A stretch of 64,000 bases of DNA from Muriicola marianensis (GCF_014638095.1 NZ_BMFH01000001.1:1497227-1561226), one strand, 5' to 3'. Counted from the first letter of the stretch, positions 35,724-45,322 are shown. Made by a program: numbers and translations. The notes: generated by a model not told the origin, from the letters alone.

Positions 35724-35837
35724 GTTCAATTGGTTTAAATTATTCAGAAAGATAACAAGTTAAAGAATAATTCCCAAGATTTAAATAGGAATCGAAAAAA
35801 CAACGGATTTAGCTCCCGGCAGTTAGCCCGCCTGAGC

Positions 35838-37289
35838 TTATTCTCCCACGTGATCCTTATAGAATTCGAATGCGTGCCGGGCAACTTTCCTCCCCAGGGC
35901 CAGACCCTCTAAATTGTCGGCCTGGATATGGTATCCTCCCAAAACCCTTGAGATACCGGCCATGTTGGCTGTTTCAGTCAAGGTCGGGAAGTACAATTCA
36001 ACCTCCACCCATTCAGATTCGGGTTCCGTATAGGATCCGGCTATAAAGGGAACCCTGACCTCAAAGCTGTCCGAATCCTTATAAAGCCTCAATGCCTCTG
36101 CGCAGGCCCCGCTGACCGTACTATGCCCGGAAACATAACTCGGAAACGGAGGGCAGAGGAAAGAGTCTGGCGAATAAGGCCGCCATTGTTCCCCTTTCAT
36201 TTTGGTCCATCCCTTGTCAAATCCGGCCCAACCCTCTATTTCCTGCCCTTTGTAATACTCATGAACCAAAGCGTAGGGCCTTGCGTAGTCATAGAACATC
36301 TTGGCATCCCAGGAGGCGATAAAAGCATCCATGGCGGTGATCTGGTTGAGGAAATACATCTTCACGTCCTGATCCAGGTCGTATTGGTCCTTTTTGGATA
36401 ATTCCTGGGCAAAGACCAGCCAGTGACCAGCCTGCTGCACAGACTTGGGGCCGTCCCTCATAAATTCGACGAGAGCTTTTTGTTCGGCGGTCAGCTCAGC
36501 CTGCATCTGAACCACTTCCTCTACTTCCTTTTGCAATTGTTCTGAGCCATACAGGGGCGGAGGGGGCGACCTGAACTGGTCTGCTGATTCCAGGGTGATA
36601 GGTTCCACTTTCTGCCAGTAAGGCGTCAGGCAACCCGGAGCATAACGCTCCCCTTCCAGGCTTATAAAGTATTTGGGCTGCCACCGGTTTATGTCGCTGT
36701 TGTCATCTACAGAATTCACGGGCTGGTATCCTGTGTAATCGAAATAAGGAGGATTGCCCTCCGACTCTTCTCCGTACTGGTTGGCACCATCACCCTTTCG
36801 GTTTTTGATGACCGACATGGCGGCGAGATAGCCTATACCGGCAGGGGTATCCTCTTCCATGTCTCTGGTCTCAGGATCGAGTCCAAGATGAGCCATCCGC
36901 TCCTTAAAATAAAGGGAATCGCTGTAATAATACTCCTTCAAGGCATAATAAGAGGCATAGGAGATGGCGATCTCTTTGTCCCTCAAGCTACCTTCTCGCT
37001 TCGACACTCCTTCCAGATATATCGGCCTGGCCTTATCATCATAGACTGACCAGGCATCAAAGGCAGCCGTAAAAATCAGGCCCAGGTAACGAGAAGTGAT
37101 TGTCGGCCTCGGCAGAAATCGTTCCGTATCACGGGCTGTTGCTTCCAGGGCGACCTGCCCCCAGTAATAGGCTATATTGTCTTCTCCCTTTGGATCCTGC
37201 AACCCAGTGAGAGAGCCTTTCTCAGATGGATTATTGCATGAAAATAATAGCAGAGTGAGGAAAAAAATGGTTAGGTTGGTCAATCTCAT
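35838..37289 (-). CDS. Vanadium-haloperoxidase/PAP2-family lipoprotein
   Basis: A 483-residue lipoprotein (MRLTNLTIFFLTLLLFSC, lipid-bearing Cys 18). The C-terminal half has the vanadate/phosphate-binding set of the haloperoxidase-acid phosphatase superfamily: K-x6-R in AKMFYDYARP, S-G-H in PSYVSGHSTVSG, and R-x5-H in SRVLGGYHIQADN. The all-helical N-terminal part is typical of vanadium-dependent haloperoxidases. It could oxidise halides or act as a phosphatase; sequence alone does not decide. Placement outside the inner membrane follows from the lipobox. It diverges from the YfcC-type gene across 81 bp, where plus-strand TACTTTAG (7 of 8 to the -7 box) lies before the latter. Confidence 0.85.
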   Translation of the reverse strand: MRLTNLTIFFLTLLLFSCNNPSEKGSLTGLQDPKGEDNIAYYWGQVALEATARDTERFLPRPTITSRYLGLIFTAAFDAWSVYDDKARPIYLEGVSKREGSLRDKEIAISYASYYALKEYYYSDSLYFKERMAHLGLDPETRDMEEDTPAGIGYLAAMSVIKNRKGDGANQYGEESEGNPPYFDYTGYQPVNSVDDNSDINRWQPKYFISLEGERYAPGCLTPYWQKVEPITLESADQFRSPPPPLYGSEQLQKEVEEVVQMQAELTAEQKALVEFMRDGPKSVQQAGHWLVFAQELSKKDQYDLDQDVKMYFLNQITAMDAFIASWDAKMFYDYARPYALVHEYYKGQEIEGWAGFDKGWTKMKGEQWRPYSPDSFLCPPFPSYVSGHSTVSGACAEALRLYKDSDSFEVRVPFIAGSYTEPESEWVEVELYFPTLTETANMAGISRVLGGYHIQADNLEGLALGRKVARHAFEFYKDHVGE

Positions 37290-37370
37290 TCTATCAAATC
37301 ATTTATTAAATCTACAAATTTTCCCATATCCGATCAGAAAAAACTACTTTAGGGATGACCAACCACCGAT

Positions 37371-38702
37371 ATGAAAAAATTACCCAATGCTTTTACCCTG
37401 ATGCTAGGGCTCCTTTGCATGACCTGGGCTGCCACCTTTATCATTCCCAAAGGCAGTTATACGCGCATCACGGATTCTGAAAGCGGACTTACCACTGTAG
37501 TGAATGGTTCCTATAAAGAGATCGAAGCGGAAAGCCTGGATATTTTTGATCTTTTGCTGATCGTACCCGAAGGATTGATCAGCAGGGCTGATCTCATCGT
37601 GCTCATCTTTCTGCTGGGCGGCTGTTTCTTTATTGTAGAAAAAACAGGGGTCCTGGGTCACGGCCTCCAATGGGTGGTAGACAGGCTTAAAGGAAGAGAT
37701 TGGATAGCTCTCATGCTGGTATCGGTGATCTTTGCGACAGGAGGAGCCACCATTGGTATGCAGGAAGAGTTTATTGCCTTGACACCCCTCCTCATAGCCT
37801 TCAGCCGTTCGATGGGATATAACGCCTTTGTGGCTATCGGCATGAGTTTCGGGGCCGCCGTCATCGGCTCTGCATTCAGTCCGATGAATCCTTTTGCTGT
37901 AGTTCTCGCACAAAAAGAAGCGGAATTACCCCTGCTTTCCGGTCTAAATTTTCGACTTGCCTTTCTGATTCTGGTACTGGCCTTATACCTCCTGTTCCTT
38001 TGGAGATACGCTAGATTGAACCGAATGGAAAAGATTCCCATGTCGGATTCCGGAACTCCCATATCAATGCGTAGTGGTATCATCCTGGGCCTCATCGCCC
38101 TCACTTTCGGAGTGGTCACCTATGGGCTTCTGTTTTTGGGCTGGGGTTTTAACGAGATCTCTGCCTTTTTCTTTCTGCTCGGTCTGTTGACAGGCCTTAT
38201 AGCCGGACTGGGCTTAGACCGTACGTGTCTGATGTACGTCGATGGTATGAAAGAAATGACCTATGCAGCTGTGATCCTGGGGCTGGCCAGCGGTATTCCT
38301 ATCCTCCTGGAAAAAGGACAGATCCTGGATACAGTGATCCATACGGCTTTTACGCCCATGGAGAGCCTACCTCCTTCCATGTCGGCTCTCGGAATGATGG
38401 GTAGCCAGGCCTTGTTGCATTTCCCAATCATGAGCTATTCTGCCCAGGCATTGATGACGATGCCTGTTCTGATCCCTCTTTCGGATCTCGTTGGCGTATC
38501 CAGACAAGTCTGTGTTCTGGCATATCAATACGGAGCGGTGAACATGGACATGTTCGTCCCCACCAACGGAGCTTTGATGGCCATCCTTGCGGTGGCCGGT
38601 ATCTCATATGACAAATGGGTGCGCTTTGTATGGAAACCCCTGTTACTCTGTTTTGCTGTAGCTACCCTGGGTGTGCTCACAGCTGTCTATACCGGGTTTT
38701 AA
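37371..38702 (+). CDS. YfcC/DcuC-family membrane transporter
   Basis: A 443-residue polytopic protein of about 11-12 helices. The start KKLPNAFTLMLGLLCMTWAA and IIPKGSYTRI match the YfcC/C4-dicarboxylate-carrier-like family (PF03606), which begins with K-x-P-x-A-x-T and has an IPxGxY motif. Conserved loops include GGATIGMQEEFIALTPLL, SAFSPMNPFAVVLAQKEAEL and MVFVPTNGALMAILA-like VPTNGALMAILAVAG. Substrates in the family are amino acids, peptides or dicarboxylates, and I cannot assign one. It is monocistronic; the gene that follows is on the opposite strand. Confidence 0.85.
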   Translation: MKKLPNAFTLMLGLLCMTWAATFIIPKGSYTRITDSESGLTTVVNGSYKEIEAESLDIFDLLLIVPEGLISRADLIVLIFLLGGCFFIVEKTGVLGHGLQWVVDRLKGRDWIALMLVSVIFATGGATIGMQEEFIALTPLLIAFSRSMGYNAFVAIGMSFGAAVIGSAFSPMNPFAVVLAQKEAELPLLSGLNFRLAFLILVLALYLLFLWRYARLNRMEKIPMSDSGTPISMRSGIILGLIALTFGVVTYGLLFLGWGFNEISAFFFLLGLLTGLIAGLGLDRTCLMYVDGMKEMTYAAVILGLASGIPILLEKGQILDTVIHTAFTPMESLPPSMSALGMMGSQALLHFPIMSYSAQALMTMPVLIPLSDLVGVSRQVCVLAYQYGAVNMDMFVPTNGALMAILAVAGISYDKWVRFVWKPLLLCFAVATLGVLTAVYTGF

Positions 38703-38730
38703 TGCACCTTAGGATATAAGTAAACAAAAA

Positions 38731-38752
38731 GCCACCTGCATGAGCAGGTGGC
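38731..38752. terminator. Hairpin terminator between convergent genes
   Basis: Perfect 9-bp stem GCCACCTGC / GCAGGTGGC with an ATGA loop. Its T-run (TTTTTGTTTAC) is on the minus strand, so it ends the lipoprotein gene at 38781-39284. Confidence 0.8.
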
Positions 38753-38780
38753 GGGTGGTTCCCAACGGGTTTATTAATGG

Positions 38781-39284
38781 CTAATTCCCAGAGCCCACGG
38801 TTGGATTGTGGGCCGTAAAAATCCCTTCGGGGTTGTCTTTGTAGATCCACACATGCAACTGCCATTGCTGCAGGTTCGGGTTGATTTCCCATACATCCTC
38901 CTCCCCCGTAAAGCCTTCCGGGGCCGGTCCGGGATTATCCATATCTGCAATCGGCACGGCGTACTCTACCGCCACGATCTCCATGGCCCCACTGGCGTTT
39001 GGTGCATAGAGCAGGATCTCGGGTTTATCCAGTTCAATGGTCCCATCAATTCTGGGTGGCAGGATGTAATGATGCCCCATATTGGGTACAAATCCCGAAG
39101 CATCGAAAAATCCTTCTGCCGTTGCCACCTCAACATCCTGGTATTTTAGGGTGGCTGCCTTTACTTCATTCACTTCCACCTGCCAGGCTTCAAGTTCGTC
39201 ATTGTCGTCGCTGCAACCCACGGTTATGACCAAAACGGCCAGTGTCAAAAGCTTAAATAATCTGAATGTGTCCTTTTTTTTCAT
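38781..39284 (-). CDS. Conserved-type hypothetical lipoprotein
   Basis: A 167-residue lipoprotein (signal ending in LAVLVITVGC, Cys 24, then SDDNDE). The mature domain holds a block PNMGHHYILP with two adjacent histidines, KPEILLYAPN, APEGFTGEEDVWEIN and QQWQLHVWIYKDNPEGIF, with final NPTVGSGN. This looks like a compact beta-rich domain that could bind a metal or ligand via the HH pair and LHVW histidine; I do not know the family. It is 33 bp downstream of the cupin gene on the same strand, so the two are likely cotranscribed. Confidence 0.7.
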   Translation of the reverse strand: MKKKDTFRLFKLLTLAVLVITVGCSDDNDELEAWQVEVNEVKAATLKYQDVEVATAEGFFDASGFVPNMGHHYILPPRIDGTIELDKPEILLYAPNASGAMEIVAVEYAVPIADMDNPGPAPEGFTGEEDVWEINPNLQQWQLHVWIYKDNPEGIFTAHNPTVGSGN

Positions 39285-39317
39285 GATTTCTAATTTTAAA
39301 GTTCTTTGGTTATTGAT

Positions 39318-39857
39318 TTATACAAATGTGATCCCGTATCGGGTACAGATCGATGCCACCTTTTCAAAATCCGGTTTGCCTTCAGGCAATTGGCTCAGTT
39401 CGTGAAACATATGTTCCATACCGGAAGGGAATGCACTGACCCACATCTGAGCTTTTTCATTCCCAACCACCGTCCAGGAATGCACCAGGTTCTTCGGGGC
39501 ATACGCCATATCCCCTGCTTCCAGGACGGTCGACTTATTGTCTACCATGATCTCTACCTTTCCCTTAAGTACACGAAAGATCTCGTCCTCCCGTGTATGG
39601 ATATGAGGTGGTATCCCGAATCCGGGTTCCGCATTGTCTATCCATTCGAAGATCTGGTTGTCTGTGTCCACGCCCACGACCTTGTGCGTCTGAGGATTTC
39701 CCAATACGCGGAGCTCGATGCCTCCATCCGCCGGAACGATTTTTTCCTTGGCCTTCTTTTCTACTGGTTTTTCGAGGGCGGCCATCAGGGCATTAGCTGG
39801 TAATAGTGCCACGGCTCCCGTCCCCCCTAACCGCGCTAAAAATGTTTTCCGATCCAT
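39318..39857 (-). CDS. Exported cupin-domain protein
   Basis: A 179-residue protein. The N-terminus MDRKTFLARLGGTGAVALLP resembles a weak twin-arginine signal (R-K before F-L), followed by an Ala-rich stretch. The cupin has GIPPHIHTREDEIFRVLKG (H-x-H-x4-E) as motif 1 and GDMAYAPKNLVHSW as motif 2, so the metal-binding His/Glu set is complete. Function is unknown: quercetinase-like and other small-molecule enzymes share this fold. An exact -7 box reads toward it (39905-39912). It leads a two-gene unit with the downstream lipoprotein. Confidence 0.8.
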   Translation of the reverse strand: MDRKTFLARLGGTGAVALLPANALMAALEKPVEKKAKEKIVPADGGIELRVLGNPQTHKVVGVDTDNQIFEWIDNAEPGFGIPPHIHTREDEIFRVLKGKVEIMVDNKSTVLEAGDMAYAPKNLVHSWTVVGNEKAQMWVSAFPSGMEHMFHELSQLPEGKPDFEKVASICTRYGITFV

Positions 39858-39904
39858 AATTCACAGTTTTTAGTTATTGATTCTTTCTTAATTGAATACT
39901 GAGT

Positions 39905-39912
39905 CAAATCTA
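39905..39912 (-). promoter_or_regulatory. Candidate -7 promoter box TAGATTTG
   Basis: CAAATCTA on the plus strand is an exact TANNTTTG match on the minus strand, 47 bp before the ATG of the cupin gene. The remaining gap up to 40087 shows no other clear signal. Confidence 0.45.
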
Positions 39913-40087
39913 AAGCGGCATGAATCTCCTTATTGGCAATGAGGTTGCAATTTTTGATTATTTTGTTTCAGAATTCGGCAGATGAAACATCTGTGTTATT
40001 TGATGAGACAGGGGTGTTAGAACCCTATTGGATTTCGAAGGATCTTAGCACAATCGAAATCAATCAGTTCTAAGCCCTGCACAACGC

Positions 40088-42937
40088 ATGATCATGAGAT
40101 ACTCCTTTTTACTGCTGCTTTGTTGTGTATTGAACCTGTACGAAAGCACAGGACAGGAAGTCTATGATCTCGATCCTGCGTATCCCGTGCACGATCTCGA
40201 CAAGTATCTTCGGGTGTATGAAGATCGTATGGAAAATCTGTCTCCTGATATTCTGTTGCAGGATGAGAACGATCTGGAATTTACAGAGGGGGATAAGCTT
40301 CCGCGATTTCTTGAAACCAATGTGCCCTACTGGGGTAAACTACGGATAAGGGCGCTGGATTCACTGAAAGGGTGGACCTTGCATTTTGAGGACAAAATGA
40401 TCGGGCCGCCTGTTTGGACCAAAAGTAACGGGCGGGTAGATGTGTATGCCTACTCGGGCCGAACGCTGTTGTTCCACCAGAAAACAGGCGTTGGAGTTCC
40501 TAGAGCGGAACGGGCAACCCGCAATAATTGGATGCTAAACAGCATCCGCCTTGAAGAACTGCCGACAGATGAACCGATTACACTGATCATAAGGGCAGAA
40601 GGCAACGATTTTGGTTATCCGGCCTATTTTAATCTGAGCGCCCGTAGCCCCGATCAGCCCTATTACCATCAGATCAACCAATTTCATCATAGCTTTAATA
40701 CGTTTATGTTCGGGGTGACCTTCATCATCTTCCTTTTCTTCCTACTGCAATATCTCTATCTCAAAGACCCGGTGTATTTCTGGTTTTCCCTTTGGTTGTT
40801 CTTCTGTACGCTTACCCAGGCCATGACCATTGGGTTGATCATTGACAGCCTCCCCACATGGAGATACCCATTTTGGTTTATCACTGCCAACGGTATCTTT
40901 TTCACCTTTTGGTTTTTCGGCAGGGCATTTGTCGAGTCTAAACAAAAATTCCCAAAACTCGATAAATTTATTCTGGGCCTGGCCCTGTTCGTCCTTGCCG
41001 AAATTGTGCTCACAGGCCTGTATGTGATCTTTTTCAACCCCGACATTCATTTCATCGAACCGGGGTTCCATTTCCAACTGTTAAACATCTATACCCTGGG
41101 TAGTCTGATCATTTCGGTGATCTTGTGTTTTAAAAAAGACCTCTTTGCTAGATACTTCGGGATAGGGTCACTGATTGCGAGTATATTCCTTGTAATTGGC
41201 ACCCTGTGGTCTATGGGATGGATCATGCCCCCCTTTATGATCGATCCTTATGGCACCGGATTGTTCTTCCAGATCGTACTGTATTCCTTTGGTATGGCTT
41301 ACCGAAGTCAGAAGATCAATGAAAGTATCCAACAGGAACGCCTGAACGCCACAAGATCCCTGGCCGAAATCCAGCGAATGAAGGACCTCGATGAGGTCAA
41401 GACCCGCTTTTTTGCCAACATCAGCCATGAGTTCAGAACGCCTTTATCCCTGATCCAGGGGCCTCTGCAGCAGGCCAGAAAGTCCTCTGCCAATGCGGGC
41501 GGACCTATCTTGATCGGACAGCGAACCTACGAGGTCATCAAACAAAATATAGTTCGGCTCCAAACCCTCGTTAACCAACTCCTCGACCTTTCCAAATTAG
41601 AGAGCGGTACGGTCCATTTAAAATTACAGCAGGGCGGACTAATCCAGTATTTGCGCTCCCTGGTGTATTCCTTCGAAAGTGTTGCCGAGCAGCGGAATAT
41701 CAGTTTTACGACCCACTTCCCCCGGGAAATGGATAAAGCGTATTACGACAAGGACAAGCTGGAAAAGATCCTGAGCAACCTGCTCTCAAACAGTTTTAAG
41801 TTTACCCCTCCGGGAGGATCTGTTCGCGTAGATGTGAGCAGCTCTCAAAAGGCCCTGGTCATTGAGATCAGTGATTCCGGGAGTGGGATGAGCAAAAAAG
41901 ATGTGGACAGGATCTTTGACAGGTTCTACAGGGTTGAAGGCACTGAGGTTGAAGGCTCCGGGATTGGCCTGGCCCTGACCAAGGAACTGGTGGATCTCCA
42001 TCAAGGGCAGATCAGCGTACACAGCGAGAAAGGGAGGGGCACCACCTTCAGGGTCAGGATCCCGATCGAGTTGGAAGAGCTCCCCAAGGCGGTAATGATC
42101 GAACATTCGTCACCCGAAAAAGAAGCCGATTCATTATCAGATACCGGGGAAACCATCGCAAAAACAGAAGTTCAGGAATCTTTACATGACAAAGACCGAG
42201 AAGTGGTCTTACTGGTTGAGGACAATAATGACCTGTCTGTGTTTATAAGGGAAGTATTATCCCCCAGGTTTGAGGTGATCAGCGCCAGGGACGGCCTTCA
42301 GGGAGAACGCATGGCTTTTGAACATATTCCTGATCTGATAGTTTCGGATGTGATGATGCCGAAGAAAGACGGATACGAACTTTGCAATTCCTTGAAAACA
42401 AATATCAAGACCAGTCATATCCCGATCATCATGCTCACTGCCAAGGCGGGGCAGGCAAATAAGTTGGCCGGACTTACACAGGGGGCTGATGCCTATCTCA
42501 CCAAACCCTTTGATCCGGATGAATTGCTGTTGAGAACAGAAAACCTCATTCAGGCCCGGAAAAAGATATGGGAACACTTTAAGACCCTTGAATTTGTGGA
42601 AGTGACAGACCTGAAACTCAATGCTGTGGATGATCAGTTCCTTCAAAAAGTGATTCAGGTGATCAAAGATAATCTGGACAATGAATCGCTTTCCGTAGAG
42701 GATATCGCATCCAAAGTGGGATTTAGCAGGGCACAGCTCCACAGGAAACTCAAGGCTCTTACCGATAAATCCGCAGGGCAACTTTTAGGCGAGATGCGGA
42801 TGAACAAGGCCAAGGTCATGCTGCAGAACAAGGCCGGGTCCGTGTCAGAGGTAGCCTATTCCGTCGGGTACTCCAATCTGTCTTATTTTACCAAGAGCTT
42901 TAAGGAGAAATTTGGTGTATTGCCCAGTAAGGTCTAA
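40088..42937 (+). CDS. Hybrid two-component regulator: 7TMR-DISM sensor, kinase, receiver and AraC output
   Basis: A 949-residue all-in-one regulator. A signal peptide (residues 1-22) and a beta-rich ectodomain (about 25-190) precede seven membrane helices (about 205-405), the 7TMR-DISM layout. The kinase follows: phospho-His H447 in ANISHEFRTPLSL, NLLSNSFKFTP, DSGSGM and GSGIGLALTKELVD. A receiver (about 700-820) has VLLVEDNND, phospho-acceptor in LIVSDVMMPKKDG and LTKPF. The C-terminal AraC domain (about 850-949) has VGFSRAQLHRKLKALTD and VGYSNLSYFTKSFKEKFG. Signal, phosphorelay and DNA binding are thus in one chain. The target genes and ligand are unknown; ectodomains of this type often bind carbohydrates. 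Confidence 0.92.
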   Translation: MIMRYSFLLLLCCVLNLYESTGQEVYDLDPAYPVHDLDKYLRVYEDRMENLSPDILLQDENDLEFTEGDKLPRFLETNVPYWGKLRIRALDSLKGWTLHFEDKMIGPPVWTKSNGRVDVYAYSGRTLLFHQKTGVGVPRAERATRNNWMLNSIRLEELPTDEPITLIIRAEGNDFGYPAYFNLSARSPDQPYYHQINQFHHSFNTFMFGVTFIIFLFFLLQYLYLKDPVYFWFSLWLFFCTLTQAMTIGLIIDSLPTWRYPFWFITANGIFFTFWFFGRAFVESKQKFPKLDKFILGLALFVLAEIVLTGLYVIFFNPDIHFIEPGFHFQLLNIYTLGSLIISVILCFKKDLFARYFGIGSLIASIFLVIGTLWSMGWIMPPFMIDPYGTGLFFQIVLYSFGMAYRSQKINESIQQERLNATRSLAEIQRMKDLDEVKTRFFANISHEFRTPLSLIQGPLQQARKSSANAGGPILIGQRTYEVIKQNIVRLQTLVNQLLDLSKLESGTVHLKLQQGGLIQYLRSLVYSFESVAEQRNISFTTHFPREMDKAYYDKDKLEKILSNLLSNSFKFTPPGGSVRVDVSSSQKALVIEISDSGSGMSKKDVDRIFDRFYRVEGTEVEGSGIGLALTKELVDLHQGQISVHSEKGRGTTFRVRIPIELEELPKAVMIEHSSPEKEADSLSDTGETIAKTEVQESLHDKDREVVLLVEDNNDLSVFIREVLSPRFEVISARDGLQGERMAFEHIPDLIVSDVMMPKKDGYELCNSLKTNIKTSHIPIIMLTAKAGQANKLAGLTQGADAYLTKPFDPDELLLRTENLIQARKKIWEHFKTLEFVEVTDLKLNAVDDQFLQKVIQVIKDNLDNESLSVEDIASKVGFSRAQLHRKLKALTDKSAGQLLGEMRMNKAKVMLQNKAGSVSEVAYSVGYSNLSYFTKSFKEKFGVLPSKV

Positions 42938-42962
42938 GACTTAATAAGGAGTGTATTCAGAC

Positions 42963-43187
42963 TCACTTCCCATCCTGAATGGGTTCAGAATCAGGCATCA
43001 TCTTATTCAAAATAAAATAGACCGGACAGAACTTAGTGGCCGGACTTATCAGCTGCAATCCGCCGACAGCCACCGCTATCCACAAAAAATTAAGATTTTG
43101 AGTGTAGAGTGTCAGCCCGACACTGATCAGATAAAGCACGCCTACGATGGCATCATGTGCTCTTACTTTAGCCTTTACGTCCTTCAT
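42963..43187 (-). CDS. DUF2892 small inner-membrane protein
   Basis: A 74-residue protein with two hydrophobic segments (AIVGVLYLISVGLTLYTQ and FLWIAVAVGGLQLISPATKF) and the family's CPVYFILNKMM ending. This is the membrane part of YgaP-like DUF2892 proteins without the rhodanese domain. The single cysteine in KFCPVYF is typical. The function is unknown. It is 71 bp downstream of the cupin gene on the same strand. Confidence 0.85.
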   Translation of the reverse strand: MKDVKAKVRAHDAIVGVLYLISVGLTLYTQNLNFLWIAVAVGGLQLISPATKFCPVYFILNKMMPDSEPIQDGK

Positions 43188-43257
43188 GTCGTCAGTTTTT
43201 TTGGTTGGTTGAATTTACGAATTAAAGTTCTGATATTCTATGGGTTAGGTGTCGACT

Positions 43258-43731
43258 TTATTCCCGGAGTTTTTCTGCGACGCTGTCGTAATACTCCTGG
43301 GTCAGCACCTCGGTCCAGATGGTAGGCTGGGCACCACCGTATATGGCCAAATACGTTACAGAACTGTTCTTCGTTGAACTGTGCCAGTGTTCCGTATCCT
43401 TGTCGCATTTTATTACGTCCCCTTTTTTTAGGATGACTGCTTCCTTTCCTCTTTCCTGGTAATAGCCTTCCCCATCCACGTAAATCAGGATCTGAGGTGA
43501 AGTGTGCTTATGCCAGTCGAGGGTAGAATTGGCCCTGAAAGTAGCTTTGGTGATGTTGTAATCGAGATCCTCATCTGCTGTGAGTAGAGAATTCAGCCAA
43601 GCTTCCCCTATATAATGGGTGTTGGGAGCTTTTACACCCTCTTCCAGATAGGAAGAAACGCTATAATCAGTAGTCTGGGAGCTTAGTAAAAACGAAGTAA
43701 AAATGAACAGGCCTGTGATCAGATTTTTCAT
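43258..43731 (-). CDS. Exported cupin, hydroxynitrile-lyase-like
   Basis: A 157-residue protein with signal peptide MKNLITGLFIFTSFLLSSQ. The cupin core reads TFRANSTLDWHKHTSPQILI (H-x-H), then YVDGEGYYQERGKEAVILKK and GDVIKCDKDTEHWHSSTKNS. This pattern matches small metal-dependent cupins related to bacterial hydroxynitrile lyases, which are often associated with carboxymuconolactone-decarboxylase-like proteins; none is adjacent here. Metal binding is likely but the reaction is unknown. A CAAATGTG (7 of 8 to the minus-strand -7 box) lies just upstream. It may share a transcript with the DUF2892 gene. Confidence 0.8.
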   Translation of the reverse strand: MKNLITGLFIFTSFLLSSQTTDYSVSSYLEEGVKAPNTHYIGEAWLNSLLTADEDLDYNITKATFRANSTLDWHKHTSPQILIYVDGEGYYQERGKEAVILKKGDVIKCDKDTEHWHSSTKNSSVTYLAIYGGAQPTIWTEVLTQEYYDSVAEKLRE

Positions 43732-43865
43732 GGGTAATTGATTTTATATAAAGATATAACAAATGTGAGTTTCACTGCTCAGCCGGTTCTAGGCAGTCCA
43801 AAAATATCTGCAAATATTTGGAGCAGTTGATGGAGCAATTCGCTTAGTGTTCTGAGCAATAGAAA

Positions 43866-43891
43866 AAGCCACCCACATTTGTGGATGGTTT
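43866..43891. terminator. Hairpin with one mismatch, minus-strand T-run
   Basis: Stem of about 11 bp around AGCCACCCACA / TGTGGATGGTT with a 2-nt centre and one C-A mismatch. CTTTTTCT follows on the minus strand. It resembles the terminator at 45257-45280 and lies beside the tRNA-Asn remnant. It may also end the DUF6090 transcript. Confidence 0.55.
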
Positions 43892-43900
43892 CACTCTGCT

Positions 43901-43937
43901 TCTTGGCTCACCCTAAAATTCTATTCTCGAACCAATT
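43901..43937 (-). pseudogene. Decayed copy of the tRNA-Asn 3' end
   Basis: CTTGGCTCACCCT and CTCGAACCAA on the plus strand match CTTGGCTCCCCCT and CTCGAACCAA of tRNA-Asn (45351-45380), in the same orientation but with about five extra bases between and a broken T-stem. It is preceded by CTCTGCTT, like the spacer beside the intact tRNA, and by a similar terminator hairpin. The rest of the gap 43732-44074 shows nothing I can name. Confidence 0.45.
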
Positions 43938-44074
43938 CTATAAGGACGCCCATAAACTCTAATATGTAACGGAATCCCCTATCTGCCATAATCCAGACCT
44001 TTACAGATTTCGTCCACGATTACATCCAACTTTGTAATTGAACTTAATAGAATTCGAGCAATGGATTTTTCTGC

Positions 44075-45136
44075 TCACTCTATTTTTTTAAGTATCTCCC
44101 TTTTACCATCCACCTCTCTCATGTTTTGAATACCAATTAGCCCTATAACCTGCCCGTTCCCCCCATATACAGTCCTGAACATCCAATTTTCATCCTTATC
44201 TTTTGAATCCTGCCTAAATCCTATGAAATAAGACTTGGAATAGGGATGAATATCAAATCCTCTTATTATAGAATCATTTCTGAAAACTTTATATTTCAAT
44301 TCATTAACTCCACTAATCTCCCTCTTTACCTCACCACGTCCATAAACACCCCTGACATGCTCAAAATCTGCAATGTCCTTTACCAGGGAGGTGTCTTTTT
44401 TTATGTTTAGCATCTCCGAAATCCTCTTATAGAGATTCAGTGCTTTGGTCCTAAAAAAAAGCATTCCATGATAATGCCCACCTTCAATATGTCTTATCTC
44501 ACCCATTTGATTTAAGTAGTAAGGATTAGTCAAGGCATAGCGGGTTACTTCATCGAAGTTTTCATCGTTGATACTCCATACAATCGTAAAGCTGGAGTAC
44601 CATGGTTGCTCATTCACTAATTTGTCTCTATAATTCATATGAGCATCGACCATTAATTGGTTATTTCGATCCACGATTACTTTTCTTTTGCCATATAAGT
44701 CTTTCAGTTCTGAGAATATAGAATCCTGTTGTTCAGTAAGATTTTCTTTTCCTGCTAGCAGCGCTTTAAAGTCGTCATCCACCAGGGTCGTTCTCTCCCA
44801 TTCCATCAAAAGAGTAAATAAATTATCATTTTCTCTATAATCTTCGGGTTCAACCTTCTTATTGAGTACTTTGAAGTAAATTGGATCTTTTTCAAGATAA
44901 TATTTCAATACTCGGTCTATATTATCAATATTCAGCACTAATTCGTCACTTACCTCTTTAAAAAGAAGCTTGGTGTTCTCAGCCCCGATCCTTTTATTAT
45001 TCCAGTTGTTAATGTAAAGAGCTATCAGGATCCCCAACACAACCAGGAAGATTTCCCCAATGGCATATTTTAAATATTTAAATATTTGATTATTGTCTAA
45101 TAAGTCTCGGCGAATTTTACGGAAGAAATGAAACAT
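44075..45136 (-). CDS. DUF6090-family membrane protein
   Basis: A 353-residue protein. Its N-terminus (MFHFFRKIRRDLLDNNQIFK then YLKYAIGEIFLVVLGILIAL, INNWNN) is the hallmark of DUF6090, a family common in marine flavobacteria: a basic head, one membrane helix near residues 24-45 and a large Asn/Lys/Glu-rich part. The function is unknown. The gene is visibly richer in A+T than its neighbours and has many AAA/ATT codons, a sign of foreign origin. It lies alone between the tRNA-Asn gene and a decayed copy of that tRNA's 3' end. Confidence 0.85.
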   Translation of the reverse strand: MFHFFRKIRRDLLDNNQIFKYLKYAIGEIFLVVLGILIALYINNWNNKRIGAENTKLLFKEVSDELVLNIDNIDRVLKYYLEKDPIYFKVLNKKVEPEDYRENDNLFTLLMEWERTTLVDDDFKALLAGKENLTEQQDSIFSELKDLYGKRKVIVDRNNQLMVDAHMNYRDKLVNEQPWYSSFTIVWSINDENFDEVTRYALTNPYYLNQMGEIRHIEGGHYHGMLFFRTKALNLYKRISEMLNIKKDTSLVKDIADFEHVRGVYGRGEVKREISGVNELKYKVFRNDSIIRGFDIHPYSKSYFIGFRQDSKDKDENWMFRTVYGGNGQVIGLIGIQNMREVDGKREILKKIE

Positions 45137-45256
45137 TGGAATCGGCTTGACCTTTAAAGGTAAGGGCTGACCAAATCAAATTTTATGATAATTATCAATA
45201 TGGAGTCATAACCACAGAAGGCTCGGATTTGAAATTCAGGCCTTTTCGAAGTAAAA

Positions 45257-45280
45257 AAGCCACCTAAAATTAGGTGGCTT
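45257..45280. terminator. Bidirectional terminator downstream of tRNA-Asn
   Basis: An 11-bp perfect stem AAGCCACCTAA / TTAGGTGGCTT with a 2-nt centre. T-runs lie on both sides: ATCTTTTTTTT on plus and TTTTTTAC on minus. It can end tRNA-Asn transcription. Confidence 0.8.
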
Positions 45281-45322
45281 ATCTTTTTTTTGGCCATGAA
45301 GTAGAACTGGCGTTCACTTCAC